A stretch of DNA of 64,000 nt from Ruegeria sp. Ofav3-42 (GCF_022347725.1 NZ_JAKRGB010000009.1:62001-126000), one strand, 5' to 3'; counted from the first letter of the stretch, positions 9,638 to 19,014 are shown. Notes: a model not told the origin generated them from the sequence alone. Program-made: numbers and translations.

Positions 9638-10117
9638 TCAGCCCCCGAAATGCAGCACGCAGATCAGCGTGAACAGACGGCGGGCAGTGTCGGTGTCAAT
9701 TTCAGCCTTACCTTCAAGACGTTCCTGTAGAACTCGGCTACCTTCGTTGTGGATACCACGACGGGCCATGTCGATGGTTTCGATCTGGCTGGGCGGCAGT
9801 GTCTTCACTGCGTTGAAATAGCTTTCGCAGATCTGGAAATAGTCTTTGACGACCTGGCGGAACGGGCCCAGCGACAGATGGAACTCGGCCGCTTTCTCCT
9901 CGGCCTCTGTGGCGACGTCAAAGACCAGCCGTTTGTCGCGGATCGACAGCTGCACATGGTAGGGTCCATCGGGCACAACACGATCATCGCGTACCGGCAG
10001 CGCAAAGCTGTTTTCCTCAAGCAGGTCATAGATCGCAACCTTCCGCTCCTGCTCGATCTCGGGGGTCGGCGGAGGCAGGTTTCGGTCGTCCAGTTCTATA
10101 TGCGAAATACGAGTCAT
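9638..10117 (-). CDS. UPF0262 family protein
   Basis: A 159-residue conserved alphaproteobacterial protein of unknown function. The opening (MTRISHIELDDR) and the IDMARRGIHNEGS region match the family. It lies immediately upstream of the phosphatase gene with a 3-base gap, within the hisD-linked operon. Confidence 0.85.
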   Translation of the reverse strand: MTRISHIELDDRNLPPPTPEIEQERKVAIYDLLEENSFALPVRDDRVVPDGPYHVQLSIRDKRLVFDVATEAEEKAAEFHLSLGPFRQVVKDYFQICESYFNAVKTLPPSQIETIDMARRGIHNEGSRVLQERLEGKAEIDTDTARRLFTLICVLHFGG

Positions 10118-10200
10118 GAGTGTGGTCCGTTCAGGTCGGGACAGACCTAGCGCAACACGCCGGCAGGAGCAACGCGCAGATCAAGGACCTTTGCGGGAAA

Positions 10201-11502
10201 TCATCCGTTGAGGCGTTTAAGACGCGCCGTCACAGAAAGACCATGCGCTTCAAGGCTTTCGGATTGGGCCAGTTTCTCGGCTGCGGGACCAATGGCGCGC
10301 AGCGCCTCGGGTGTCATCTGGCTGAGCGTTGTGCGCTTAAGGAAGTCCATCACGCTGAGGCCCGAAGAGAACCGCGCCGAACGCGCAGTGGGCAGCACAT
10401 GGTTCGGGCCGCCCACATAATCGCCGATGGCCTCTGGCGTGTACTGCCCCAGAAATATCGCACCTGCGTGAATTGTTTTCCGGCTAAGCGCCACCGGGTC
10501 GGCCACGCACAGCTCCAGATGCTCGGGCGCAATGCGGTTGGACAAAGCGGCAGCCTCGTCCAGATCGCGAACGGTGATGATGGCGCCGAAATCGCGCCAG
10601 CTGGCCCCGGCAATGGTACGACGCTGCAGGGTTTCCAGTCTTTTGTCCACGGCCTGGGCGACAGCGTCACCAAATGCGGTATCATCGGTGATCAAAATCG
10701 ACTGCGCGCTTTCGTCATGCTCGGCCTGACTGAGCAGATCCAGCGCGATCCAGTCGGGATCATTGTCCTTATCGGCGATGACCAGAATTTCGGACGGACC
10801 GGCAATCATGTCGATGCCAACCTTTCCGAATACGCGGCGTTTGGCAGCAGCCACAAAGGCGTTTCCGGGCCCGGTAATCTTGTCGACCGGCGCGATGCTC
10901 TCGGTCCCATAGGCCAGTGCCGCAATCGCCTGCGCACCACCAATGCGATAGATCGTATCGACCCCGGACAGCTGCGCTGCCAACAGAACCAGCGGGTTCA
11001 CCTGACCATCCGGCGTAGGCACGGCAATGGCCAGTCGCTCAACACCTGCCACCTTGGCCGGAATTGCGTTCATAAGCACGGACGACGGATAAGATGCCAG
11101 CCCGCCTGGCACATAGAGACCGGCGGCCGACACGGCAGACCAACGCCAGCCGAGCGTTGCACCGGACGAGTCTGTCCACTCGTGATCCTCTGGAATCTGC
11201 TTTTCGTGGTAGACACGGATGCGTTCAGCCGCCAATTTCAGCGCGGCCTTATCTTCGGCCGGGACCTGCCCCACAGCATCGGCGATCTCTTCGGCGCTGA
11301 AGGCAAGCGTATCTGGCGTTAGCTCCAGCCGGTCGAACTTGGCGGTCAGCTCAATCACCGCCGCGTCGCCACGTGCCCGCACATCTTCGATTATCCGCGC
11401 GACAACCGCATCCACATCCGGGCTGTCCTCGCGCTTGGCGGACAGCAGAGCCTTGAAGGCTGTTTCAAATTCGGGCGACGTCGTGTCGAGGAAGACGGGC
11501 AT
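10201..11502 (-). CDS. hisD: Histidinol dehydrogenase
   Basis: A 433-residue enzyme for the last two NAD-dependent steps of histidine synthesis (histidinol to histidine). The zinc/substrate region AGPSEILVIAD..LLSQAEHDESA and the catalytic segment AIAPEHLE-like (RIAPEHLELCVADP) are intact, and the length is normal. In this clade it sits in a mixed operon with murA and DUF2948 rather than in a his operon. Confidence 0.96.
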   Translation of the reverse strand: MPVFLDTTSPEFETAFKALLSAKREDSPDVDAVVARIIEDVRARGDAAVIELTAKFDRLELTPDTLAFSAEEIADAVGQVPAEDKAALKLAAERIRVYHEKQIPEDHEWTDSSGATLGWRWSAVSAAGLYVPGGLASYPSSVLMNAIPAKVAGVERLAIAVPTPDGQVNPLVLLAAQLSGVDTIYRIGGAQAIAALAYGTESIAPVDKITGPGNAFVAAAKRRVFGKVGIDMIAGPSEILVIADKDNDPDWIALDLLSQAEHDESAQSILITDDTAFGDAVAQAVDKRLETLQRRTIAGASWRDFGAIITVRDLDEAAALSNRIAPEHLELCVADPVALSRKTIHAGAIFLGQYTPEAIGDYVGGPNHVLPTARSARFSSGLSVMDFLKRTTLSQMTPEALRAIGPAAEKLAQSESLEAHGLSVTARLKRLNG

Positions 11503-11561
11503 GTTCTGGCACTCCGGGGCGTTTGGACGGACATATCGCCCGGATGGGCTGGCCTCAACCC

Positions 11562-12065
11562 TCAGTCCTGCAGGTGCAGCGATTTGCGCATGCTCAGACA
11601 GGACAAGTCGTTGCGCTGACTACACCCGCCCGTGGCTTGCCAGCCATTTCGCGCGTAGAATCCCTGCGCTGTTCGGGTGGCCTCAAGCCGCCCCTCAGCG
11701 CACCCCGCGTCGATAAGCTCTTGTTCAAGCCGTTGCAACAAAACGCGCCCTATACCGAAACCCGTGTGATCGGGATCAATGTATAAAAGCGTGATTTCTC
11801 CGGTCTCGATCAGCCCACCAACAGCAGCGGGCTGCCCACGGTGTTCGACCACCCAGATTTGCGCCCCGGCCTGAATCCAGCCACGGATCGTCGCCGGATC
11901 CTTGTTCGCGGTCCACTGCGCAATGATCTTGGGATCATCCCGATGGTCTGCCCCACAAAGCTCGGTAATCGACCGGATGAGAACGCGGCTAAGGTCGAAA
12001 ACGTCGAATACGGTCGCGCGGCGAATCTCAAGGCCCGCAGAAGGCCCCGAGAAGGCCTGAGATAT
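11562..12065 (-). CDS. GNAT family N-acetyltransferase lacking a canonical start codon
   Basis: The reading frame is open from 12122 to the stop at 11562 and encodes a GNAT domain from about LEIRRATVFDV onward, with the CoA-binding stretch IDPDHTGFGIGRVLLQRLEQ and the late ATRTAQGFYARNGW motif. The frame has no ATG, GTG, TTG or CTG before a GTG at 11852, which would delete the first half of the domain. A GTG at 12070 just after the DUF2948 stop would be the natural coupled start, but it is in another frame. Either an ATT/ATC/ATA start is used or a small indel near 12030-12070 has broken the gene. The given end is the widest sensible limit. Confidence 0.5.
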   Translation of the reverse strand: MSQAFSGPSAGLEIRRATVFDVFDLSRVLIRSITELCGADHRDDPKIIAQWTANKDPATIRGWIQAGAQIWVVEHRGQPAAVGGLIETGEITLLYIDPDHTGFGIGRVLLQRLEQELIDAGCAEGRLEATRTAQGFYARNGWQATGGCSQRNDLSCLSMRKSLHLQD

Positions 12066-12072
12066 TCCACGC

Positions 12073-12549
12073 TTATTCCGGATGGTGCGGCGCCTGACCC
12101 GACGGGGCCTGGTATGGCCGGGTCACATCTTTGAGGGTGGCATCCAGCGCCTCGACCGACAAACGGATTGCTCCGTCGCCCGCCAAGGTCAGCATGATCT
12201 GTCCCGCGCCGTCGTCACCTGCTTCGAAATCCACCGACAGCAGCGACATCACCATGTCCTTGTCGCCCCGATCGACGCCCTGACTGGCCACAGACAAAAC
12301 CGAGTTGAAGACCAGAACCGATTGCACCCGTTCGAATGGCCGGTCACGCCGCGCAGCAGCGTCTTTGTCTTCCCATCGAAACCGGTTCAAGAGCAGGCCA
12401 AACCGACGCTCGGACGGACGCCATGTCATCTCGGTGATCGGAAACACCGCGTCCTGGGTCAGAGTCGAGATCACCTGAAGATCATCGGCATCCTCGGCGC
12501 CCAGATTCAGCGGGGCTTCGCGCCCGTCTTCAAAACTTGCGTCTGTCAT
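12073..12549 (-). CDS. DUF2948 family protein
   Basis: A 158-residue protein of unknown function found next to murA throughout Rhodobacterales. The pattern [20 protein letters not shown] and the [14 protein letters not shown] segment fit the family. It overlaps murA's stop by 4 bases (ATGA). Confidence 0.85.
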   Translation of the reverse strand: MTDASFEDGREAPLNLGAEDADDLQVISTLTQDAVFPITEMTWRPSERRFGLLLNRFRWEDKDAAARRDRPFERVQSVLVFNSVLSVASQGVDRGDKDMVMSLLSVDFEAGDDGAGQIMLTLAGDGAIRLSVEALDATLKDVTRPYQAPSGQAPHHPE

Positions 12550-13814
12550 TGGCCCTTGATCCGTTCAATCTTTGCGCCCACGCCTTCCAGCTTGCGCACC
12601 ACATGTTCATATCCGCGGTCCAGATGATAGACCCGGCTGACCGTTGTTTCGCCTTCGGCTGCCATGCCAGCCAGAATCAACGAAACCGAGGCCCGCAAGT
12701 CGGTCGCCATCACCGGCGCGCCCTTCAGGCCTTCTACCCCGGTCACAGTCGCCGTACCACCGTGCACTTCGATATTCGCGCCCATGCGCACCAGTTCGGG
12801 GGCATGCATGAAGCGATTCTCGAAAATGCGTTCTTCCAGTACCGAGGTGCCTTCAGCCGTGCACATCAGCGCCATCATTTGCGCCTGCAGGTCCGTCGGG
12901 AAGCCGGGGAATGGTTCGGTCACGACATCTACTGCGCGTACGCGGCCATTCTTGCGAGCAACCTTCAGGCCGTTTTCGGTTTCTTGGACATTCACTCCCG
13001 CCGCATCCAATTTGGCTGCGAAGGATTCGACCAGCGACATCCGACCACCCAGCAGTTCGACCTCGCCGCCGCACATCGCAGGGGCCAGCATATAGGTGCC
13101 CAGTTCGATCCGATCCGTCACAACCTGATGAGTCGCACCATGCAGTCGGTCGACGCCTTGAATTTCGATGATCGAAGTCCCCTCGCCCGATATCTGCGCA
13201 CCCATCTTGCGCAGACACTCGACCAGATCGACGATCTCAGGCTCGCGCGCGGCGTTTTTCAAAACCGTGGTGCCTTTGGCCAACGTGGCGGCCATGACGA
13301 TGTTTTCGGTAGCCCCGACCGAAGCAAAGCGCATTTCGTGCACCGCACCTTTCAATCCACCAGGGGCCTTGGCGTGCAGATAACCGTCCTCGAGTTCGAT
13401 CTCGGCGCCCAGCGCCTCAAGCCCTTCGACATGCAGGTCCATCGGCCGCGCGCCGATCGCGCACCCACCGGGCAACGACACGACGGCTTCTCCGAACCGG
13501 GCCAGCAACGGACCGAGCACCAAATTCGAGGCGCGCATCTTACGCACGATCTCGTAATCCGCTGTGTGGCTGGTCAGATCATGGCTGGACATCGCCAACA
13601 CCTGCCCATCCTGCAGCGAGGACACCTCGGCCCCCAGCGATTGTAAAAGCGCGGTCATCGTCTTGATGTCACTCAACCTAGGCGCATTGGTCAGCGTCAG
13701 CGGTTCTTCGCTCAGCAATGTCGCGGGCATAAGCGTCAGGCATGCGTTCTTGGCCCCCGCAATCGGTATCTGACCGTTCAGCGGCCCGTTGCCCGTCACC
13801 AGAATCGAATCCAT
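12546..13814 (-). CDS. murA: UDP-N-acetylglucosamine 1-carboxyvinyltransferase
   Basis: A 422-residue enzyme for the first committed step of peptidoglycan synthesis, transferring enolpyruvate from PEP to UDP-GlcNAc; it is the fosfomycin target. The catalytic Cys loop is present as [15 protein letters not shown], so the Cys (fosfomycin-sensitive) form is retained. The opening [22 protein letters not shown] is typical. First of the leftward murA-DUF2948-hisD group. Confidence 0.97.
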   Translation of the reverse strand: MDSILVTGNGPLNGQIPIAGAKNACLTLMPATLLSEEPLTLTNAPRLSDIKTMTALLQSLGAEVSSLQDGQVLAMSSHDLTSHTADYEIVRKMRASNLVLGPLLARFGEAVVSLPGGCAIGARPMDLHVEGLEALGAEIELEDGYLHAKAPGGLKGAVHEMRFASVGATENIVMAATLAKGTTVLKNAAREPEIVDLVECLRKMGAQISGEGTSIIEIQGVDRLHGATHQVVTDRIELGTYMLAPAMCGGEVELLGGRMSLVESFAAKLDAAGVNVQETENGLKVARKNGRVRAVDVVTEPFPGFPTDLQAQMMALMCTAEGTSVLEERIFENRFMHAPELVRMGANIEVHGGTATVTGVEGLKGAPVMATDLRASVSLILAGMAAEGETTVSRVYHLDRGYEHVVRKLEGVGAKIERIKGQ

Positions 13815-13820
13815 CTGCTC

Positions 13821-13976
13821 TTATCCCTCGTCCTTTTCGGTCTTGTCCTCGGACGCCGCCCGCGCCTTGGCCTGCGCCTTGCGCCGCGCCATATTAGCCT
13901 TTAGCGCGGCCTTCAGCCGTTCTTCGCGCGCATCCCCGGATTTACCGTGTTTTTTGGGTGAATTTTTGTCTGCCAT
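13821..13976 (-). CDS. Small basic hypothetical protein
   Basis: 51 codons, MADKNSPKKHGKSG..., very rich in Lys, Arg, Ala and Glu, and predicted helical. The stop lies 6 bases before murA's ATG, and the pattern (ERLKAALKANMARRKAQAK) looks like a genuine coding segment. Function not recognised; it may help couple expression of murA. Confidence 0.6.
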   Translation of the reverse strand: MADKNSPKKHGKSGDAREERLKAALKANMARRKAQAKARAASEDKTEKDEG

Positions 13977-14059
13977 TGTCTTTCTCTACAGGAGACGAAA
14001 AAAACCGTCCAGACACCCTTGCGCCCCGTTTCGTTTGAGTCTAATCACCCGCCCACAGC

Positions 14060-14134
<75 letters not shown>

Positions 14135-14428
14135 CTCTTTCCAAGTAAAAACAATAAGTTGGGTGCAAGCGGCTCGAAATTTGACCGCGTAACCCGCAGA
14201 AACTTGCAGGAACAAACCGTGCATTTCTGAAAGGTTTCGTACAAATCCCGTACAAGCCGTAACAGATGTTCGCGGTATACCCTTGTGGAAATCCGGCGAG
14301 AAGCAATGGCACTACTGGCGATCCCGGAAGGACCAACCGAAACGGTTGATTTCAAAGGCTTACGCCAAAACTAGACACTTTCACCACTCTATATTTATCA
14401 ATGACTTACAGTGCGCGATGTCTAGGTT
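14135..14428. other. Prophage left-end non-coding region
   Basis: About 294 bases inside attL with no convincing gene. It is the expected location of integrase arm sites on the left attachment side; no clear repeat was recognised. Confidence 0.4.
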
Positions 14429-14719
14429 TTAGTACTTTACCGAGTCTATTTCGGGCCACCCCGGCAGCTTTTCCGGCGCAGGGACGTCATGGCGTTCCAA
14501 CCATTCTTTGATCGCGGCCCAATGGTCCTGAGGCTTCGCGGTGTACCTGCGGGAATGCAGATCCGCCATCGTCCGCTGCAACTGCGGATACCACTGGATC
14601 TTGAGCTTGAGGCCGTGGGCCTTCGCCCAAACGCGCAGAGCGGCTTCCCAATCCGTCACTGGACGGGCTTCAAGTTCTTTGTGTAGGTCGAACGGGATTC
14701 GGTTGGGCCATTTAGTCAT
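14429..14719 (-). CDS. Hypothetical prophage protein
   Basis: 96 residues starting MTKWPNRIPFDLHKELEARP; tryptophan-rich, basic and soluble. No family was recognised. There is no strong Shine-Dalgarno site, and further ATGs upstream (14749) are possible. It is the leftmost leftward gene, downstream of a hairpin at 15207-15227, so it probably has its own promoter. Confidence 0.5.
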   Translation of the reverse strand: MTKWPNRIPFDLHKELEARPVTDWEAALRVWAKAHGLKLKIQWYPQLQRTMADLHSRRYTAKPQDHWAAIKEWLERHDVPAPEKLPGWPEIDSVKY

Positions 14720-15045
14720 GGAATTGATATGCGGCAGAGACGGGCGCATGACAACAATCAGAAACTGCGAAAATCCTCTTTGTGAAGGAATCCTTGAAAA
14801 GGGAAGCCGCACCCCTTAGATGGGTCCTGCCGGAAGCGGTGCCACAAAATCTGGTATTAAAACTAGAACAGGCACAGGGCGAGGGTCGGAAAGCACATCA
14901 TAGTAACGTGCAACCGTTGGATCGGTTTTGCGCTGTTGAATGCAGCGATCGGTCTATTGCGCCTGAATTATTACGGTAAGGCGATCGGTCCGTGTCTCCG
15001 GACCTGACGCTAACGGAAAAGTTGATTGAATCTAGGGCAATACAG
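14720..15045. other. Intergenic, no gene seen
   Basis: 326 bases between two divergently transcribed small genes, lower in GC than the neighbourhood. Promoters for both are expected here; no specific motif was identified. Confidence 0.35.
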
Positions 15046-15153
15046 ATGATTCAATTCACAATATGGCTGTCAATTGCAGCCGACATTGCAAACATCGGCG
15101 AATTCTTAATTGCGATATTTGGCGTAATGCTAATCGCAAAAAAGAGCGACTAG
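15046..15153 (+). CDS. Predicted 35-residue membrane protein
   Basis: ATG at 15046 preceded by AGGG at an 8-base spacing. The product (MIQFTIWLSIAADIAN...) is almost entirely one hydrophobic helix, followed by KKSD. It is the only rightward gene in the left third of the prophage, which suggests a separately expressed accessory (moron) gene. No family was recognised; small open frames can be chance. Confidence 0.4.
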   Translation: MIQFTIWLSIAADIANIGEFLIAIFGVMLIAKKSD

Positions 15154-15199
15154 CCGAAATCATCACAGCGGACTGCAAAGACAGCAGCCGAGCTTAAAC

Positions 15200-15227
15200 A
15201 ATGAAACCCCGGCCCATTGGGCCGGGG
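15200..15227 (-). terminator. Terminator after the leftward lysis/methylase operon
   Basis: Stem CCCCGGCCC/GGGCCGGGG (9 bp, 3-nt loop) at 15207-15227. On the minus strand it is followed by TTTCATTGTTT, downstream of the methylase stop. Confidence 0.65.
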
Positions 15228-15279
15228 CACTCTAGCGGCCTACCCGATAGGATCGCCACCCGTCACTTGAGAGGCAGCT

Positions 15280-16095
15280 TCAAAGCAAGCTGGTCCTGAC
15301 TTCGCGGTTTGAGATAATCAGTTCCTTCGCGTCGGTCGCCCCGGACTGTGAAACCGTGTATTTCAAACTGACCGGCTCCAAATGGAACGCTGCGAAGCAC
15401 TCACGGATCTCAGGTACATCGTTGATCGACAGAATGAACGCGCCCTTTATGTCCGACAGGGCGTCAGCCATGCGTTCATAGTCCGCACGCTCAAACATGT
15501 TTTTCCCATAGTCGTTTTCACCACCCCAATACGGCGGATCTAGGTAGAACAGCGTGCCCGCGCCATCCCAGCGCGACACAACCTCTTCCCACTGCAAGTT
15601 TTCGAACACGACACCGTCAAGGCGTTCGTGCGCCGCGTCCAATATCGGCTCCAGCTTTGCAAGACTGAAGCGAGGACTGTGGCCAGCAGAAACACCAAAC
15701 ACCGCACCTACTCGCCCACCGAAAGCGAGCCGCTGTAGATACAAGAAACGCGCTGCGCGCTCCAAGTCCGTTAGGGTTGCAGGTTCTGTTTTGCGCAGGC
15801 GCTCGAACTCGCGGCGGGATGCGACCTGAAACCGCATCACTTCCAAGAACTGCGGATAGTGGCGTTGCAGTATACGGAACAGGTTGGTGATTTCACCATT
15901 CAAGTCGTTGGCCACTTCGCAGGCGGGTTTCCATGTTCTCCGAAGAAAAACACCACCCATGCCCACAAACGGCTCGACATATGTGTCGTGTTTGATCCGG
16001 TCGATCCGATCAATAATCGCCTTGTGCAATACCTTCTTCCCTCCCAGCCACGGCGCAACCGGTGCGGCAGGTGAAACTTTTTGCATTGTCGTCAT
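15280..16095 (-). CDS. D12-class DNA adenine methylase (Dam family)
   Basis: A 271-residue N6-adenine methyltransferase. The AdoMet region PWLGGKK (residues 16-21) and FVGMGGVF (43-50) and the catalytic DPPYW (186-190) are present in the alpha-type D12 order. It probably protects phage DNA from host restriction or modulates phage gene expression. It is the last gene of the leftward late region but is separated from it by a hairpin terminator at 16117, so it may have its own promoter. Target sequence unknown. Confidence 0.88.
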   Translation of the reverse strand: MTTMQKVSPAAPVAPWLGGKKVLHKAIIDRIDRIKHDTYVEPFVGMGGVFLRRTWKPACEVANDLNGEITNLFRILQRHYPQFLEVMRFQVASRREFERLRKTEPATLTDLERAARFLYLQRLAFGGRVGAVFGVSAGHSPRFSLAKLEPILDAAHERLDGVVFENLQWEEVVSRWDGAGTLFYLDPPYWGGENDYGKNMFERADYERMADALSDIKGAFILSINDVPEIRECFAAFHLEPVSLKYTVSQSGATDAKELIISNREVRTSLL

Positions 16096-16105
16096 AGTTG
16101 ATTCC

Positions 16106-16143
16106 AGAATAAGAAACGCCCGCTCTCGCGCGAGAGTCGGGCG
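16106..16143 (-). terminator. Rho-independent terminator at the end of the tail/lysis operon
   Basis: A long stem, CGCCCG-CTCTCG / CGAGAG-(T)-CGGGCG at 16117-16143. On the minus strand it is followed by TTTCTTATTCT. It closes the late operon ahead of the methylase gene. Confidence 0.75.
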
Positions 16144-16247
16144 ACGTTTCTGGTGTTAGTGCGTCGGCGCAGCCGGATTGAAAACGTGGCTGCGTGGTTG
16201 CGGTGTTGGCGCACCGCACCCCCGCCCTTTGGCGAAGGCAGGAGACG

Positions 16248-16664
16248 CTAGATAATCGGCTCAGAGACAGTAGCACCTATTTGTGCCAATAACGCGGTTG
16301 GATCATCACCGACATAAGCGGTGATCTTGTCCGGTGAAGGCGCAGGCAACGGCAGTGGGTCGCCCGCATCATTAAAGGCTGGCTCAACGAAAACAAAGGA
16401 CGTCTGCGCCATTGCCGCCTGTGCCAGATCAACGTCGTCGGGCACTCGGCCATCATCGACCAGTTGCGCCAAAATCGCGGAATTGGTCACTCCTGCAATC
16501 TGCACGTCTGTCCACATACCGGATGAAACAGCATAGGAATCACCGCCTTTTTTCCACGTCGCTGCGCGGTATGTATTCAGGTGGCCACACTTACCCAACA
16601 GCATGTGCACATGATTGGCGGGCGTCATGAGACCTTCACCAACAACAACGGTTATCCGCTTCAT
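16248..16664 (-). CDS. Hypothetical prophage protein
   Basis: 138 residues, MKRITVVVGEGLMTP..., with a Pro-rich linker near residue 103 and no recognised domain. It overlaps the upstream gene by ATGA, so it belongs to the late operon. The position just after a tail-associated protein suggests a structural or fibre-accessory role. Confidence 0.65.
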   Translation of the reverse strand: MKRITVVVGEGLMTPANHVHMLLGKCGHLNTYRAATWKKGGDSYAVSSGMWTDVQIAGVTNSAILAQLVDDGRVPDDVDLAQAAMAQTSFVFVEPAFNDAGDPLPLPAPSPDKITAYVGDDPTALLAQIGATVSEPII

Positions 16665-17653
16665 GATCCGGCCCCCGATTTCATTTCAAGGTATTGCTGC
16701 AACCGCGCAGTTTCCAGCGCGGAAAACGCGCGGTCTATGATGCCATAGGCATAGAGGCGCGCACTTCCCGGCAATGCTCTGTTGCCTGCCCCGATGGTCT
16801 GTGCGCCGTTGATCGTTACTCCGCCCTCATCCGCCCAAAACTCTGTGGCGTCCGATCCCAGATCCGGCAGGGTCACGGTCAGTTCATCGTCTATCTGATC
16901 GTCTGACAGATACCAAATATCACGCTGACCAGTTTCGGTAACGTCATACCTATCAACTCGCTTTTGGTAGGGCGTTATCGCAGTTCCGGCTTCATGTTGG
17001 GGATGCCAGATTTCAACCACACGCGCCGTTGAGCCCGCCCACGTACTGATGTTGAACGAGGTGGGTACGACACCCGAAATGGACGCACTGATTTGTTCCC
17101 AGCTTCCATTAAAAGAATGGGTGAACTCGCCGCCGCCGCTCAAGCGACAGCGGATTGTTTTACCGGCAACGCCTTTTATCCAAAGGCTCCCCGTATAATC
17201 ACCCGACGGCAAGTTGAGCGCGTGCGTAAACACCTGGTTCGCCGCGCTGAACGTCGCGCGGGCTGCAGTCAGGGTGCCATCTGGCGCAGTCGTGGAGTTG
17301 ACCTCAAGGGTATTGCTGCCTGATCCAGACCCACCAAACGTGAACCCTGAAAAATCCGCCGTGCCGTTGAGGTTCTGGCGCAACCCGCTGCCCGGGTGGC
17401 GCGCAATCGTAGGCCGATAATCGTCGTTTACTGACCGAACTGCATGATACTCGTTGCCGACATGGTTACCACCGCGCCCAACAGGGTGCCCCGGAGCGTT
17501 GGCCGCGATTGTACCCACCACATCCTGAAACATCGTCTGGTGATCCCAAGGCGCTAGGACAAAGCCATCTGCGCCCGAGAAAAGCGATTGCAGGAAAGGC
17601 GAATTGCTGCGAAGCCGACTGAAACCGACACGACCATCAAAGGGGCTACGCAT
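16661..17653 (-). CDS. Putative tail/receptor-associated protein with beta-sandwich domain
   Basis: 330 residues from MRSPFDGRVGFSRLRSNSPF. The middle section (about residues 105-240; GSWEQISASISG, ARVVEIWHPQHEAGT) resembles phage proteins with carbohydrate-binding or lectin-like beta-sandwiches that decorate tails. The last ~35 residues are helical (ALETARLQQYLEMK). The ATG at 17653 overlaps the upstream gene by 8 bases; the longer frame to 17755 has no support. Family not firmly identified. Confidence 0.6.
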   Translation of the reverse strand: MRSPFDGRVGFSRLRSNSPFLQSLFSGADGFVLAPWDHQTMFQDVVGTIAANAPGHPVGRGGNHVGNEYHAVRSVNDDYRPTIARHPGSGLRQNLNGTADFSGFTFGGSGSGSNTLEVNSTTAPDGTLTAARATFSAANQVFTHALNLPSGDYTGSLWIKGVAGKTIRCRLSGGGEFTHSFNGSWEQISASISGVVPTSFNISTWAGSTARVVEIWHPQHEAGTAITPYQKRVDRYDVTETGQRDIWYLSDDQIDDELTVTLPDLGSDATEFWADEGGVTINGAQTIGAGNRALPGSARLYAYGIIDRAFSALETARLQQYLEMKSGAGS

Positions 17654-17927
17654 GGTCCACCATGACCTTTGATGTCGGATGCCCTTTGCCATAGGCCCAC
17701 ACGCGATTGCCAGCGGCAGAAGAAATGTCATCCAGCGAGATATTGCGCTCACCAAAACCTTCTTCGTAGGCCCACCCCCGGCCCTCGGCGATGGGCTGTA
17801 CGGATGTGGCCCGTAGGATCTCTATTTTTCCCGATAGCACCATGAAGGTCAGTTGAGACACGTCCGCGTTCGTCAACTCTTTGAGTTCTCCAAACTCAAC
17901 TTCGACTAAGTCCTGTTCTCTTGCCAT
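17646..17927 (-). CDS. Hypothetical prophage protein
   Basis: 93 acidic residues (MAREQDLVEVEFGELKELTN...), soluble, no recognised domain. It lies between the spanin-like gene and the putative tail-associated gene in the late operon. Confidence 0.65.
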   Translation of the reverse strand: MAREQDLVEVEFGELKELTNADVSQLTFMVLSGKIEILRATSVQPIAEGRGWAYEEGFGERNISLDDISSAAGNRVWAYGKGHPTSKVMVDHA

Positions 17928-17950
17928 ATCAGTTACTCACTTGTTGGGGG

Positions 17951-18313
17951 TTAGGTTTTTCTGGTGATCGGACGCCGAAACGCCTTGGCGATCTGTCCCG
18001 GCCAGCGCAGCGGGCTGTCAACCAGAACGGCGACGGCGAAGGCAAGGATGAGCCAGGCCGGATATTCATGCGTAACGACGGTTTCGATGCGCTCAGCCCG
18101 CACCTGACGTTCGGTGCGCTCCTGTCGCACATCGCCGGTGACATTTTTTACGGCCTGACGCCTGTCGGACTGCACGCCCTGCACGTTGTTCGCCCCGGCC
18201 TGCACATTGGCCGCGACGTTGGGACCGCCACCCGTCAGCAGGTTGAGCGCTTGCCCCGCCGTGCATGACGACAGGGCGGCACTCAGCAGCAGAACGCGAC
18301 CAAACCGGGTCAC
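17951..18313 (-). CDS. Probable unimolecular spanin (lipoprotein with C-terminal membrane helix)
   Basis: 120 residues with both ends suited to span the envelope. The N-terminus MTRFGRVLLLSAALSSC is a lipoprotein signal with the lipobox ending at C17. Residues around 85-100 (AWLILAFAVAVLVDS) form one membrane helix near the C-terminus. The periplasmic middle is hydrophilic and Gln/Arg/Val-rich. This is the architecture of one-piece spanins that fuse inner and outer membranes in the last step of lysis. It overlaps the endolysin gene by ATGA, supporting the lysis role. Confidence 0.65.
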   Translation of the reverse strand: MTRFGRVLLLSAALSSCTAGQALNLLTGGGPNVAANVQAGANNVQGVQSDRRQAVKNVTGDVRQERTERQVRAERIETVVTHEYPAWLILAFAVAVLVDSPLRWPGQIAKAFRRPITRKT

Positions 18314-18864
18314 ACGAACACCCGCTGGGTCGCGCGCAGAATGGCATGCGCCAGTGCCCGCATTTCGTGCGGCTCATCGGTGGCCTGCTGGCCGTTCGGC
18401 GATGACCCGAAGAATGGTTCGATCAATGCCGCAGGGGCACGGCCGGAAATCAGGCTGGCAGACCCACGGCCCTTGCGGACGATCTTTTCGCCTCGATCCC
18501 TGAGACCCAGAGCGTCCAGCATTTCCTCTTGCAGCGCCTCAGCGAGCAGCAGAGACAGGCGGGAACCGCTGGACAGGGTTTCCGTCCCGGTGGCGTTCGG
18601 ATTGTGGTGGCTGTTGAAGTGCAGTTCGATCACCGCATCTGCGCCCCACTCATCCGTTTTGCGGTACACGTCGCGGATTTCGCGCCCGTAGCTCGGACCC
18701 GGTTCGCGAAAGAACACCTGAACATTGATATCCGGGTAATGCTTGGCCAGCGACTGAATCAACAACGCCAGCGCCGAGTTCCAGACGAATTCCGTTTCCC
18801 CGGTATCAGGGCGCACAGCACCTTGGGCGCGGGCGTTGTGGCCCACGACAATTGCCAGCTTCAT
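18310..18864 (-). CDS. N-acetylmuramoyl-L-alanine amidase (endolysin)
   Basis: 184 residues of the Amidase_3 type: the zinc ligands are H9 (VVGHN), E24 (GETEFVW) and a His in ELHFNSHHN. It cuts the amide between MurNAc and the stem peptide. No signal peptide is visible, so it needs a holin or membrane release. It is flanked by a spanin-like gene and two small membrane proteins, forming a lysis cassette. Confidence 0.85.
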   Translation of the reverse strand: MKLAIVVGHNARAQGAVRPDTGETEFVWNSALALLIQSLAKHYPDINVQVFFREPGPSYGREIRDVYRKTDEWGADAVIELHFNSHHNPNATGTETLSSGSRLSLLLAEALQEEMLDALGLRDRGEKIVRKGRGSASLISGRAPAALIEPFFGSSPNGQQATDEPHEMRALAHAILRATQRVFV

Positions 18865-18891
18865 GGCAAGTTCCTTTCGATTTTGTGTGAG

Positions 18892-19014
18892 TTAGCTGCC
18901 CATGCGATAGGCGATGATCAGCAGCACCCAGACGGCGATGGAGATCAGAATCCGCGTGTTGCGATACCAGCGTTTGCGGGTCGCGCGCTTGAAGGATTGA
19001 TACATCCGGGTCAT
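18892..19014 (-). CDS. Small single-span membrane protein of the lysis cassette
   Basis: 40 residues: a strongly basic N-terminus (MTRMYQSFKRATRKRWYRN), then one hydrophobic helix (ILISIAVWVLLIIAY). The ATG overlaps the stop of the holin-like gene by ATGA. It may be a pinholin, antiholin or holin partner. Confidence 0.6.
   Translation of the reverse strand: MTRMYQSFKRATRKRWYRNTRILISIAVWVLLIIAYRMGS

Noticed and set aside
10120..11322. 400-residue plus-strand open frame
   Set aside because: Lies wholly antisense to hisD, which has full catalytic motifs; composition reflects GC-rich codon shadow.
12537..13646. 369-residue plus-strand open frame
   Set aside because: Antisense to murA; His/Gln/Arg-rich shadow with no domain.
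17654..17755. N-terminal extension of the 16661-17653 gene
   Set aside because: Overlaps the upstream coupled gene in another frame and adds residues without pattern; the ATG at 17653 is better placed.
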